NCBI GenBank assembly: GCA_002435755.1
Contig: DIYH01000038.1
Span: 1 to 64,000, forward strand
DNA length: 64,000 nucleotides
Source: Flammeovirgaceae bacterium UBA6059
Lineage (GTDB): Bacteria; Bacteroidota; Bacteroidia; Cytophagales; Cyclobacteriaceae
Direction: 5' to 3'
Of this stretch, positions 38,868-47,843 are shown piece after piece. Each line of letters begins with the position of its first letter. The stretch's first letter is position 1. Under the pieces are notes generated by a model that saw only the letters and a program-made list of their open reading frames with translations, was not told the origin of the DNA and searched no databases. A program made the position numbers and the translations under genes.

Positions 38868-41240
38868 ATGTCAGTGGACGATAATCAACTACCTAAAACA
38901 CAATTTACTCAAGGAGGGAATAATGATGATGTTCTCGCCAACCTTGATCTAGACAAGATCTTTTCTATACTAAAGAAGAGTGCACCGTGGGTGGTATTGA
39001 TATTCCTGATTTGTAATCTGGGTTCATTTATGTACGTGAGATACACCAAACCGGTGTTTCAATCCCTTTCTACCCTGCGCTTATCGATCCAAAATGATGC
39101 GGGGCTGGTTGGTGTAGCTAATCCTTTGGTCGGATCCGATATCAGTGGGCTTTCGGGTGAGATTGAACTGCTCAGATCAAATCTGTTTTTTGGTAAAGTG
39201 GCTGATGCTATCAATATGGATGTGTCTTACCACTACTACGGTAGATACTTGTCAGATGAACGATACAATAACAGTCCGTTTAAAGTTGATTATCTTCTTA
39301 AAGACGAGAGTTGGTATGACCGACCTATAGATATTGAGATCATCAATGATAATAGTTTTCTAATATATATTGGCTCAGAGCCAAGACAGCATCAATTTGG
39401 TGAGAAGATAAGTACTACTCCGTTAGATCTTGTCCTCACCAAAACCCCACACTTTTCATCAGAAAATGGAATTGGCCGTTACTTCTTTACTATCAATAGT
39501 CGAGAAGCAGTAATAAGCTATTTGAATTCGGCTGTGACTGTTGAACCGCTTAATCTTAATGCCAAAACAATCAGTGTTGGACTCAAGGATTTCAATAAGT
39601 ACAAAGCAAGAGAGATTCTCACAGCTCTAGATACGCTCTATCTGGACTACAACAAAGAGAGCAAAAACCAGGCGATTGAGCAGAAAATTGCGTTTGTCGA
39701 AAGTCAGATCAGGAACACGGAGGCAGAGGTCTCTTCATATGAGGAATATTTTGAGGATTTCACAATTGACAATCGGACGGTTAATGTTCAAGCTGATGTG
39801 GCTGAAGCGATAGGGATACTTGAAAGATTCGACACCACTCTATTTGAATTTCAAAACAAGATTTCGGCTGTAGATCAGATTATCAAGCAGATAGAGAGAG
39901 GTGAGCAAATATCAATTGATCCTTTCAGCTACGAGTTCTTTCCTTCTTTTATCATATCATCCCTGGATGAGTACAAATCCTATCAGGTAAGAAAGACTAA
40001 ACTGCTAAGCTCTTATAATGAGAATACACTAGCCTACCAACAATTGGAAGATGAGACCGGAAATCTGAGCATTGATCTGGTTGACCTTATCAAACAGTAT
40101 AAAATCAACCTTTTAGAGTCAAGAAATGAGCTTATCAATAGGCAGTCTCAGATAACCCAATCCTTTTTGCGATTACCTTCCATGGGTACGGAATACAATA
40201 AGAAACAACGTTCTTACGGGTTAGAATTAGATTTTTATATTTCTCTGATCCAGAGTAAATCTGAATTAGAGATCGCAAAAGCTGGCACTGTTACGAATTA
40301 TGTCATTCTCTCACCACCCAGTTTACCTGATGAACCCATCCATCCCCAGAAGCTCATCATATACGGTATAGGCTTGGTTGCGAGCATTTTCTTATCAATT
40401 TTCTTCGTCGCGATCAGATATTTGTTGCACACCGAGATCAGTGGAATGAGAGAACTTGAACGACTTGTGCCACTTCCGGTTTTAGGTTCTGTGCCTTCCT
40501 ACAAGTATGACAAGAAAGTTCATCATACCCAGCTGGTGATTCACAAAAACCCAAAATCCGTTATTTCTGAAGCTATGAGATCCATCCGTACTAACATGGA
40601 TTTTATGAATGCAGGAAATGAAAAGCGGATCATTTCCATTACATCCACCATCAGTGGTGAAGGTAAAACCTTTGTTTCGGTCAACTTAGCTGGAATCATT
40701 GCACTTAGTCATTATAAGGTTGTTATCCTTGACCTAGACCTTCGAAAGGCGAAAGTTCACCTCGCATTCGGTGATGAGAAAAGCGAAAAAGGAATGAGTA
40801 CAATACTGATAGATCGACATTCTACCAAAGATTCTATTAGGACCACTATAATTGAAAATCTTGACTACATCCCGGCAGGCCCTATACCGCCTAATCCTTC
40901 CGAGTTACTGATTAGTAAACGCTTTGATAAACTGATTGAAGAACTGAAAAAAGATTACGATTTTATAATGATGGACACTCCTCCTGTAGGCTTAGTTACT
41001 GATGGTATGTTAGTAATGCAGAAAGCGGACTTACCGATCTATATTGTAAGGGCTGGTTATTCAAGAAAGGCCTTCGCTAATACCATTAAGAAGGTTGCCC
41101 AGGTGAATAACTTCAACAATCTATCGCTTATCCTCAATGGAGCAAAAACCTCTGGAGGTTATGGTTATGGATACGGTTATGGTTATGGTTATGGATACGG
41201 TTATGGCCATGGGTATTACGAAGAAGAGACAAAAAAATAG
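38868..41240 (+). CDS. Wzc-like polysaccharide co-polymerase with BY-kinase domain and Gly-Tyr tail
   Basis: This 790-residue protein has two membrane helices (about 40-55 and 495-520) that flank a periplasmic Wzz-type coiled-coil region. The cytoplasmic BY-kinase domain follows, with Walker A TISGEGKTF, Walker A' VVILDLDLRKAK and Walker B FIMMDTPPVG. The C-terminus carries eight Gly-Tyr dipeptides, Gly-His, Gly-Tyr-Tyr and acidic residues, ten Tyr in all. BY-kinases autophosphorylate such tyrosine clusters and cycle between oligomeric states to control chain length and export. Here the cluster is an unusually regular repeat. It is co-transcribed with the Wza-like gene. No phosphatase or polymerase genes lie in the window. 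Confidence 0.93.
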   Translation: MSVDDNQLPKTQFTQGGNNDDVLANLDLDKIFSILKKSAPWVVLIFLICNLGSFMYVRYTKPVFQSLSTLRLSIQNDAGLVGVANPLVGSDISGLSGEIELLRSNLFFGKVADAINMDVSYHYYGRYLSDERYNNSPFKVDYLLKDESWYDRPIDIEIINDNSFLIYIGSEPRQHQFGEKISTTPLDLVLTKTPHFSSENGIGRYFFTINSREAVISYLNSAVTVEPLNLNAKTISVGLKDFNKYKAREILTALDTLYLDYNKESKNQAIEQKIAFVESQIRNTEAEVSSYEEYFEDFTIDNRTVNVQADVAEAIGILERFDTTLFEFQNKISAVDQIIKQIERGEQISIDPFSYEFFPSFIISSLDEYKSYQVRKTKLLSSYNENTLAYQQLEDETGNLSIDLVDLIKQYKINLLESRNELINRQSQITQSFLRLPSMGTEYNKKQRSYGLELDFYISLIQSKSELEIAKAGTVTNYVILSPPSLPDEPIHPQKLIIYGIGLVASIFLSIFFVAIRYLLHTEISGMRELERLVPLPVLGSVPSYKYDKKVHHTQLVIHKNPKSVISEAMRSIRTNMDFMNAGNEKRIISITSTISGEGKTFVSVNLAGIIALSHYKVVILDLDLRKAKVHLAFGDEKSEKGMSTILIDRHSTKDSIRTTIIENLDYIPAGPIPPNPSELLISKRFDKLIEELKKDYDFIMMDTPPVGLVTDGMLVMQKADLPIYIVRAGYSRKAFANTIKKVAQVNNFNNLSLILNGAKTSGGYGYGYGYGYGYGYGYGHGYYEEETKK
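41157..41216 (+). repeat. 6-base coding repeat (GGTTAT-like), Gly-Tyr tail of the kinase
   Basis: Ten near-identical hexamers GG(T/A)TA(T/C) encode the Gly-Tyr repeat; the units alternate GGTTAT and GGATAC in a larger 24-base period, so it arose by tandem duplication. One unit is GGCCAT (Gly-His). Changes in unit number would keep the frame. Confidence 0.9.
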
Positions 41241-41431
41241 TGCTGAAGAAGTATCAAATGTTTTCTAAAGACGTTCTCAAAAGGACTCGAATATTTTAAA
41301 TCTATTTTGTTTAAAGTACTTGATAAGTGACTATCTTAGATCAAACCAAGGTAGATGACTCACTTCCAAGTGTTCTATTCCTTATTGTTGGAGATTTCGT
41401 TTTCCAGTGGAAATCTATCTCATTTTCTAAC

Positions 41432-41439
41432 TAACTTTG
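41432..41439 (+). promoter_or_regulatory. -7 promoter box of the TPR-comA operon
   Basis: TAACTTTG followed by CGGG, perfect TAnnTTTG, 22 bases before ATG 41461. It supports that ATG over the in-frame TTG at 41437, which lies inside the box. Confidence 0.55.
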
Positions 41440-41460
41440 CGGGCTCAAATTTTGACTACT

Positions 41461-42870
41461 ATGGCGGAGAACTATAAACGTCGGGAAGAAGAAGAAAGGG
41501 AATTGATTAGAAAGTTTGAAGCCTATCTCAAGCATCAAGAGAGCCATTATTTTGATTCTGATAAGTGGGAGACCATCATCCAGTATTACTTAGACCATCA
41601 GAAGAACAAGCGAGCACTAAAGGCAGCTGACATGGCGGCAGAGCTATATCCTTACAATGCGGACATTACTATAATGCGCGCGCAGGTGCTCAGCAGTCTG
41701 GACAATTATGAGGAAGCCCTACAAATCTTGGATGAAGCGCTTAACATCCACCCGAGCGATGATGAGATTATGCTTATGAAAGGTAATGTTCATTCAGTGC
41801 TAGGACAACCTGACCAGGCGATTGCCAGTTTTGAAATGGCATTGAATTACGCCGAGGAGAAAGATGATATCTATTATCATATTGGTCTTACCTACCAAAC
41901 TCAATCTGAATACAATAAAGCAGCGAAGTATTATAGATTGGCCATAGAGGAAAACCTCAATCACGAAAGTGCCTTATACGAACTAGCATATTGTCTTGAT
42001 ATCATCGGAGAACTCGAAACGAGCCTTAATTACTATGAGCAATTCATAGATAAGGACCCATTTTCAGAGTACGCCTGGTATAATATTGGTATTGTCTATA
42101 ACAAACTAGGTCAATACGAAAAGGCCATTGATGCTTATGAGTACGCATTAGCTATTGATGATACTTTTAGCTCGGCACACTTTAATATGGGTAATGCTTT
42201 CATGAATCTAGGCCAATTCACTAAAGCGTTGGATGCCTACAGGAGTACGTTGGATATGGAAGGTGCTAGCGCTGAGACTTATTGTTGTTTGGGGGCTGCT
42301 TACGAGAAGCTAGAACAATTTGACCTGGCGATCAAGTACTACCGTAAATCCGTCAAACTTGATCAGTTTTATGATGAAGGATGGTTCGGTATAGGCATCT
42401 GTATGTCCTTCAAGGACAAATGGTATGAGGCCGTTCATTTTTTCAATAAAGCGCTAAAGCTGGACGCAGAGAATGCTGTTTACTGGAAGGCTGTGGCTGA
42501 AGCAGAGACTAAAGTAGGAAACATAGTTTCTGCTATTGATGCTTATGAGGAAGCCTTGGCTTTAGATCCTTCTGATTACGAGACCTGGCTTGCTTTTTCG
42601 CATATTTATTTTGAACAGGGTGAGTATGGCAAAGCAGCAGAGACCATCGAACAAGCGATAGACGAACAGCCGGAAGTAGCAGATCTTTACTACAGATTAG
42701 TAGCCTATCTTATTTCTGAAGGTAAGTACAAAGAAGCCTTCAACATATTAGAGAATGCGCTATTTTTGGATTTTGATAAGCATACAGCCTTGTATGACTT
42801 TTTTCCAAAGCTTGAGACACAAAAAGCGCTTTTTAAGATTATCGAACAGCACCGAAAACAGAATTCTTAA
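41461..42870 (+). CDS. tetratricopeptide-repeat protein, about ten or more TPR units
   Basis: This 469-residue protein has no signal peptide and consists almost wholly of TPRs, for example PDQAIASFEMALNYAEEKDDIYYHIGLTY, YEKAIDAYEYALAIDDTFSSAHFNMGNAF and FDLAIKYYRKSVKLDQFYDEGWFGIGICM. The N-terminus is a charged helix (YKRREEEERELIRKFEAYL). Cytoplasmic scaffold, partner unknown. The next gene starts within its stop codon (TAATG), so the two are translationally coupled. A normal conserved protein of Cytophagales type as judged by overall form. Confidence 0.87.
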   Translation: MAENYKRREEEERELIRKFEAYLKHQESHYFDSDKWETIIQYYLDHQKNKRALKAADMAAELYPYNADITIMRAQVLSSLDNYEEALQILDEALNIHPSDDEIMLMKGNVHSVLGQPDQAIASFEMALNYAEEKDDIYYHIGLTYQTQSEYNKAAKYYRLAIEENLNHESALYELAYCLDIIGELETSLNYYEQFIDKDPFSEYAWYNIGIVYNKLGQYEKAIDAYEYALAIDDTFSSAHFNMGNAFMNLGQFTKALDAYRSTLDMEGASAETYCCLGAAYEKLEQFDLAIKYYRKSVKLDQFYDEGWFGIGICMSFKDKWYEAVHFFNKALKLDAENAVYWKAVAEAETKVGNIVSAIDAYEEALALDPSDYETWLAFSHIYFEQGEYGKAAETIEQAIDEQPEVADLYYRLVAYLISEGKYKEAFNILENALFLDFDKHTALYDFFPKLETQKALFKIIEQHRKQNS

Positions 42871-43634
42871 TGAATTATACTCTGAGTAAGATACCTGAGA
42901 GGTCAAAAAAGCCTCGGCAGGAAGGGTTAACTATGGTCATGGATAAAGGCCTAAGTCTGCGTGAAGTTGAAGACATGTTGAGTGTCAGTGCCGACCATAT
43001 GGATATAGTGAAGATGGGTTGGGCTACCTCTTACGTAACGCCTATTCTCAAAGAAAAAATAGAATTGTACAGATCAGCAGATGTACCGGTATATCTCGGA
43101 GGTACTTTGTTTGAGGCATTTGTAGTACGAGACCAGTTTGAAGACTATATCAAGGTGCTTGAAAAGTATGATCTTAAGTTCGCGGAAGTGTCGGACGGGT
43201 CTGTAGTGATGGACCATGACGTTAAGTGTGATTATATTTCTAAACTGGCCCAACACGTGACAGTATTATCTGAGGTAGGCTCCAAAGACGCTGAGAAGAT
43301 CATTCCCCCATACAAATGGATTGAGCAGATGCAGAAAGAGCTCGATGCAGGGGCCTGGAAAGTAATTGGTGAAGCGCGTGAAGGTGGAAATGTTGGCCTT
43401 TTTAGAGATTCCGGTGAAGTACGTCAGGGTCTTGTCGAGGAGATTTTGACACAAATCCCCAACGACAAAATTATGTGGGAGGCACCTCAGAAGGCTCAAC
43501 AGGTATGGTTTATTAAGTTGCTCGGAGCTAATGTGAACCTTGGTAACATTGCTCCTAATGAAGTGATTCCGTTAGAAACGATCAGACTCGGATTGAGAGG
43601 AGATACTTTCGATCACTTCCTCAATAAGCTGTAA
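42870..43634 (+). CDS. phosphosulfolactate synthase (ComA) family protein
   Basis: This 254-residue TIM-barrel protein has the ComA pattern: GLTMVMDKGLSLREVEDMLSVSADHMDIVKMGWATSYV, PVYLGGTLFEAFV, KFAEVSDGSVVM, KVIGEAREGGNVGLFR, and the C-terminal WEAPQKAQQVWFIKLLGANVNLGNI. In methanogens ComA adds sulfite to phosphoenolpyruvate at the start of coenzyme M synthesis; Bacteroidota do not make coenzyme M by that route, so the role here is open (sulfolactate metabolism is one option). It is coupled to the TPR gene before and followed 5 bases later by the DUF368 gene. Confidence 0.9.
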   Translation: MNYTLSKIPERSKKPRQEGLTMVMDKGLSLREVEDMLSVSADHMDIVKMGWATSYVTPILKEKIELYRSADVPVYLGGTLFEAFVVRDQFEDYIKVLEKYDLKFAEVSDGSVVMDHDVKCDYISKLAQHVTVLSEVGSKDAEKIIPPYKWIEQMQKELDAGAWKVIGEAREGGNVGLFRDSGEVRQGLVEEILTQIPNDKIMWEAPQKAQQVWFIKLLGANVNLGNIAPNEVIPLETIRLGLRGDTFDHFLNKL

Positions 43635-43639
43635 ATGCA

Positions 43640-44587
43640 TTGGCATTGAGACAGGTCAAAGACTATATGACCCTCGTCCTCAAAGGGATTGCTATGGGTG
43701 GCGCTGACGTCATTCCAGGAGTATCAGGAGGAACTATTGCCTTTATAACGGGTATATATGAGGAGCTCATCAACTCCATTAAATCTGTTGATGTGGAGGC
43801 ATTCCGCTTATTGCTCTCATTCAAACTGGCTGCATTTTGGAAGCATATCAACGGAGCATTCCTGATCAGCGTTCTGGGCGGGATATTGATTAGTATACTC
43901 TCCCTGGCAAGATTGGTCACATATCTGATGGTCAATCACCCTATTCAGCTTTGGTCCTTCTTTTTTGGGTTGATCATTATTTCAGCGCTGATGGTGGCCA
44001 AAGAGATTAAGCAGTGGAACATAGCCTCAGTAAGTGCTCTGATTGCAGGCGTACTGATGGCCTACCTCATTACTTCTGCCACTCCTGCCACTACACCTGA
44101 GGGATTATTGTTCGTGTGCTTATCGGGAATGATTGCAATATGTGCCATGATTCTACCGGGAATATCTGGTAGCTTCATACTTCTGATACTTGGTAAATAT
44201 CAATATGTGCTCGGTGCAGTTAAGGACTTTGATATAGTTGTAATTGTAGTTTTTGCAATTGGATGTCTTGTTGGTATTCTATCTTTTGCCAGATTGATTT
44301 CGTGGCTACTGAAACAATATCCACTTATTACTATTTCTATCTTGGTCGGCTTTATGATAGGCTCTCTTAATAAAATTTGGCCTTGGCGACTAGTAACACA
44401 ATATCGCTTGAACAGTAAAGGTGAGCAGGTCCCCTTTTTAGAAGACAATGTACTACCCGCCGAATACCTAGCAGCTACAGGTCAGGAGCCTATGTTTATG
44501 CAGGCTCTACTCTTCTTTGCACTAGGAATCGGTCTGGTTGTACTCATCGATAAAATAGCTTCCTCGACGAAAAAGCCCGCCACATGA
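43640..44587 (+). CDS. DUF368/PopT-family polyprenyl-phosphate transporter
   Basis: This 315-residue membrane protein has about eight to ten helices and the family's signature MGGADVIPGVSGGTIAFITGIYEELI near the N-terminus, plus a second similar loop CAMILPGISGSFILLILGKY. DUF368 (PopT) proteins are reported to return undecaprenyl phosphate across the inner membrane, recycling the lipid carrier for peptidoglycan, O-antigen and capsule. Start TTG 43640; ATG 43667 is also possible and would shorten the first cytosolic part by nine residues. It ends in an ATGA overlap with aroE. Confidence 0.9.
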   Translation: MALRQVKDYMTLVLKGIAMGGADVIPGVSGGTIAFITGIYEELINSIKSVDVEAFRLLLSFKLAAFWKHINGAFLISVLGGILISILSLARLVTYLMVNHPIQLWSFFFGLIIISALMVAKEIKQWNIASVSALIAGVLMAYLITSATPATTPEGLLFVCLSGMIAICAMILPGISGSFILLILGKYQYVLGAVKDFDIVVIVVFAIGCLVGILSFARLISWLLKQYPLITISILVGFMIGSLNKIWPWRLVTQYRLNSKGEQVPFLEDNVLPAEYLAATGQEPMFMQALLFFALGIGLVVLIDKIASSTKKPAT

Positions 44588-45321
44588 GACGTTTCGGTCT
44601 TATTGGTAAAACACTGAAGCATTCATTTTCTCAGCGGTATTTTTCTGACAAGTTTACTAGTGAGAATATTCGGAATAGTCGATATGATCTTTTTGAATTA
44701 CCGGCCATTGACGATTTTCCTGCTTTGATCGAGAACACATCCGAGCTCATAGGCTTAAACGTGACCATGCCTTACAAAAATGAGGTGATGCAATACTTGA
44801 CGACTCTTGATAGAAGTGCCAAAAAGGTAGGTGCGGTTAATGTAATTAAGATTAACAGTAAGGAAAGGATTGGTTATAACTCCGACTACTATGGCTTTAA
44901 ACTGTCCCTAGAAGGTTGGGTTGGTGATAATGTGAAGGATGCTTTGGTCCTAGGAACGGGCGGTAGTTCTAAAGCTGTGACGGCTGCCTTGTCCGATCTT
45001 GGAATTACTTATCAATATGTTTCGCGTACGCCTAAAACCGATTGCCTCACTTATCGGGACTTATACGAGCAAAAGGAATGGATATCAGAAGTGCAGCTTA
45101 TAGTAAATACAACACCACTTGGTATGTATCCTGATATGGATAACATGGCCGATATTCCAATGGGGTTGATTGCCGAGCACCATTTTGTTTATGACCTGGT
45201 TTACAATCCTTTGGAAACCAAATTGATGAGAGAGGCTAAGACGCGAGGAGCTCAGGTGAAAAATGGGCTGGAAATGCTCGAATTGCAAGCGGAAAAGTCC
45301 TGGGAGATATGGAATAGTTAG
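44584..45321 (+). CDS. aroE: shikimate dehydrogenase
   Basis: This 245-residue enzyme reduces 3-dehydroshikimate to shikimate with NADPH in the chorismate pathway. It has GLIGKTLKHSFSQRYF (substrate loop, S-x-S form), LNVTMPYKNEVM with catalytic Lys, VGAVNVIK, N and D in YNSDYYGF, nucleotide loop LGTGGSSKAV and the C-terminal GLEMLELQAEKSWEIW. Short relative to E. coli AroE (272) but similar to Bacteroidota members. Last gene of the TPR-ComA-DUF368-AroE unit, with a 4-base overlap to DUF368. Confidence 0.95.
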   Translation: MRRFGLIGKTLKHSFSQRYFSDKFTSENIRNSRYDLFELPAIDDFPALIENTSELIGLNVTMPYKNEVMQYLTTLDRSAKKVGAVNVIKINSKERIGYNSDYYGFKLSLEGWVGDNVKDALVLGTGGSSKAVTAALSDLGITYQYVSRTPKTDCLTYRDLYEQKEWISEVQLIVNTTPLGMYPDMDNMADIPMGLIAEHHFVYDLVYNPLETKLMREAKTRGAQVKNGLEMLELQAEKSWEIWNS

Positions 45322-45346
45322 AAGCGTCAGACACTTCTTTATTTTT
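45320..45346 (+). terminator. weak terminator candidate after aroE
   Basis: A 5-bp stem AGAAG/CTTCT (45320-45324 with 45334-45338) followed by TTATTTTTC. The stem is short and the U-run is broken. Confidence 0.3.
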
Positions 45347-45396
45347 CTTAACTATGAATCTTTAGCTTCGTTAACTGATCTAAAATCTCACTTGCA

Positions 45397-47427
45397 TTGG
45401 ATTTCGAATTAATCTCAGAGTACGAGCCAACGGGCGACCAACCGAAGGCCATTGACCAGCTGGTAGAGGGTATTGATAATGAGGAGCCAGCACAAACCTT
45501 ACTTGGTGTTACCGGTTCTGGAAAGACATTCACGGTAGCTAACCTGATCAACCGGGTCAATAAGCCTACCCTTGTCCTAAGTCATAACAAGACACTAGCT
45601 GCCCAACTCTATGGAGAATTGAAGCAGTTTTTCCCTAATAATGCTGTCGAGTACTTCATTTCCTACTACGACTACTATCAACCTGAGGCTTTTCTGCCAA
45701 CGACTAACCTGTACATAGAAAAGGACCTATCGATCAATGAAGAGATCGAGAAACTCAGGCTTGCGGCTACCTCTTCATTGTTGACCGGAAGAAGGGATGT
45801 GATTGTGGTGGCTTCCGTATCGTGCATCTATGGTATTGGTAACCCTGACGAGTTTGGGAAGAATGTTGTCCGATTGCAGCAAGGTGATCGTGTACCCAGA
45901 AGCAAGTTGCTACATGATCTTGTCAATATACTTTACAGTAGGTCTGAAGCTGATTTTAAAAGAGGCAACTTTCGGGTAAAAGGAGATACAGTAGACATTT
46001 TTTTGGCGTATGCCGATTTTGGTTACCGCGTCATTTTTTGGGGTGATGAGGTGGAAGAAATTCACCGTATAGAGCCTGGCACAGGCAAGAAAATATCCGA
46101 TGAGCGTATCATCACTATATTCCCCGCTAACCTTTTTGTTACAGGTAAGGACTCCCTGAATCAAGCTATCAGAGAGATACAAGATGATATGGTGGGGCAG
46201 GTGGCTTTCTTTGAAGAAGAACAAAAGTATGTGGAGGCTAAACGCTTGAAGGAACGTACAGAGTTTGACATGGAGATGATGCGCGAGCTGGGCTATTGCT
46301 CGGGTGTTGAGAACTACTCAAGGTATTTTGATCGACGGGATCCCGGTATGCGTCCGTTCTGTCTTCTTGACTATTTCCCGGATGACTACTTGATGGTGAT
46401 CGATGAGAGTCATGTGACTGTTCCTCAGGTGAGGGCAATGTGGGGTGGAGATCGTGCACGCAAGATCAATCTGGTCGATTATGGTTTCAGGTTACCATCG
46501 GCGTTAGACAACCGTCCACTTACCTTCAACGAATTTGAGTCAATGCTCAATCAGGTAATTTTTGTAAGCGCTACCCCCGGAGACTATGAGCTCCGAAAAT
46601 CAGAAGGTGTTGTAGTTGAGCAGTTGATCAGACCTACGGGATTGTTAGACCCTATCATACACATTAGGCCTACCGTCAATCAGATCGACGACCTGCTCGA
46701 AGAGATTCACGGTAGGATAAAAGTAGAAGAACGAGTACTGGTCACCACCCTTACAAAGCGGATGGCTGAGGAACTGTCCAAGTACCTTGATCGTGTAGGT
46801 GTAAAATGCCGGTACATACATTCAGAGGTAGATACCCTGGATCGGGTAGAGATCTTAAGAGAATTGCGTCTTGGTATCTTTGATGTCTTAGTAGGGGTTA
46901 ACCTGCTGAGAGAAGGTCTTGACTTACCAGAAGTTTCCCTTGTAGCCATCATGGATGCGGACAAGGAAGGTTTCTTAAGAAATGAGCGATCTCTAGTGCA
47001 GACCATCGGTCGTGCAGCACGGAATGCGAATGGTGAGGTGATCATGTATGCAGACTCGGTAACTGGCTCAATGCAAGTGGCGATTGATGAGACCAATCGT
47101 AGAAGGGCAATACAGATGGAGTACAATGAAGCCAATGGAATAGTCCCAAAGACAATCTTGAAGTCCAAAGAAAGGATCATGGAACAAACCAGTGTGGCCG
47201 ATTCCAAGAAAAGCACGAAGCGTAAATACTATCTTGAAAACGAAGAACCTAGTGTAGCAGCTGATCCTGTAGTTGCCTATATGGGCAAAGATGAGCTTGA
47301 GAAGTTGATTAACACAACGAGAAAATCAATGGAGAAAGCCGCCAAAGAGCTGGACTTTATGGAAGCTGCAAGATTGAGGGACGAGTTGCTTGCGCTGCAG
47401 GAGCTTAAAAAGACGAAAAAGGAGTAG
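45397..47427 (+). CDS. uvrB: excinuclease ABC subunit B
   Basis: This 676-residue DNA-damage helicase-like protein loads onto the lesion with UvrA and recruits UvrC. Seen: Walker A GVTGSGKTFTVA, the beta-hairpin region YYDYYQPEAFLPTTNLYIEKD, helicase motif II VIDESHVTVPQ, motif VI QTIGRAARNANG and the C-terminal UVR domain (DELEKLINTTRKSMEKAAKELDFMEAARLRDELLALQ). The TTG start gives MDFELISEYEPTGDQP, which matches the usual N-terminus of the family; no ATG fits better. Starts 75 bases after aroE. Confidence 0.97.
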   Translation: MDFELISEYEPTGDQPKAIDQLVEGIDNEEPAQTLLGVTGSGKTFTVANLINRVNKPTLVLSHNKTLAAQLYGELKQFFPNNAVEYFISYYDYYQPEAFLPTTNLYIEKDLSINEEIEKLRLAATSSLLTGRRDVIVVASVSCIYGIGNPDEFGKNVVRLQQGDRVPRSKLLHDLVNILYSRSEADFKRGNFRVKGDTVDIFLAYADFGYRVIFWGDEVEEIHRIEPGTGKKISDERIITIFPANLFVTGKDSLNQAIREIQDDMVGQVAFFEEEQKYVEAKRLKERTEFDMEMMRELGYCSGVENYSRYFDRRDPGMRPFCLLDYFPDDYLMVIDESHVTVPQVRAMWGGDRARKINLVDYGFRLPSALDNRPLTFNEFESMLNQVIFVSATPGDYELRKSEGVVVEQLIRPTGLLDPIIHIRPTVNQIDDLLEEIHGRIKVEERVLVTTLTKRMAEELSKYLDRVGVKCRYIHSEVDTLDRVEILRELRLGIFDVLVGVNLLREGLDLPEVSLVAIMDADKEGFLRNERSLVQTIGRAARNANGEVIMYADSVTGSMQVAIDETNRRRAIQMEYNEANGIVPKTILKSKERIMEQTSVADSKKSTKRKYYLENEEPSVAADPVVAYMGKDELEKLINTTRKSMEKAAKELDFMEAARLRDELLALQELKKTKKE

Positions 47428-47465
47428 CGCCAGTTTAGGCTGCAATAATGTTTCAGTCAGAGCAT

Positions 47466-47489
47466 AAAAAAACCCCGACTAGCGGGGTT
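47466..47489 (-). terminator. terminator of the 55-residue Cys-motif gene
   Basis: Stem AACCCCG/CGGGGTT (47471-47477 with 47483-47489), loop ACTAG. On the minus strand it is followed by seven U (47466-47472 region); on the plus strand only CCAATATTTT follows, so it may stop uvrB weakly as well. It lies 38 bases beyond the stop of the small minus-strand gene. Confidence 0.85.
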
Positions 47490-47527
47490 CCAATATTTTG
47501 TGGTTTGTCAAGACTCAAACTTTACTC

Positions 47528-47695
47528 TTAGCTTCCGCAACCAACACATTCGATGGTTTGATTCATTGGTTTAGTACCACTCAACTGCATTTTGAGATTG
47601 TGGATCTTGTCACGAATCTCCATGTCTTTAAACATGTCGCCGCTGAGTTGGCCTTCCAATGAGCTAATTTCTTGTTCGATCTGTTCTGCAGTCAT
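47528..47695 (-). CDS. small protein (55 residues) with C-terminal CVGCGS motif
   Basis: This gene is too short for a typical length cut-off but looks real. It starts ATG 47695, has no internal stop, is the only reading frame in a 416-base gap and carries its own terminator (47466-47489). The first ~42 residues form an amphipathic coiled-coil-like helix (IEQEISSLEGQLSGDMFKDMEIRDKIHNLKMQL). The last residues are ECVGCGS, a C-x-x-C-G motif that could bind metal or undergo thiol redox. The chain is hydrophilic with no signal peptide, so it is cytoplasmic. No family was recognised. Confidence 0.75.
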   Translation of the reverse strand: MTAEQIEQEISSLEGQLSGDMFKDMEIRDKIHNLKMQLSGTKPMNQTIECVGCGS

Positions 47696-47843
47696 AGTTA
47701 TTATTTAATTGAAGATGAAGATTGAATATAAAAAACAAATATTTCCATTGCCACTAAAACGTTAAACTTTCTTGCAAATTTTGAACAATACAATACGCTA
47801 TCAAATTTGTAGTTTGAGGATTAATCGAATCGGTACTATCTGA

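Noticed and set aside
41354..41476. 40-codon ORF overlapping the TPR gene start
   Set aside because: It overlaps the promoter box and coding start of the TPR gene in another frame and shows no known feature.
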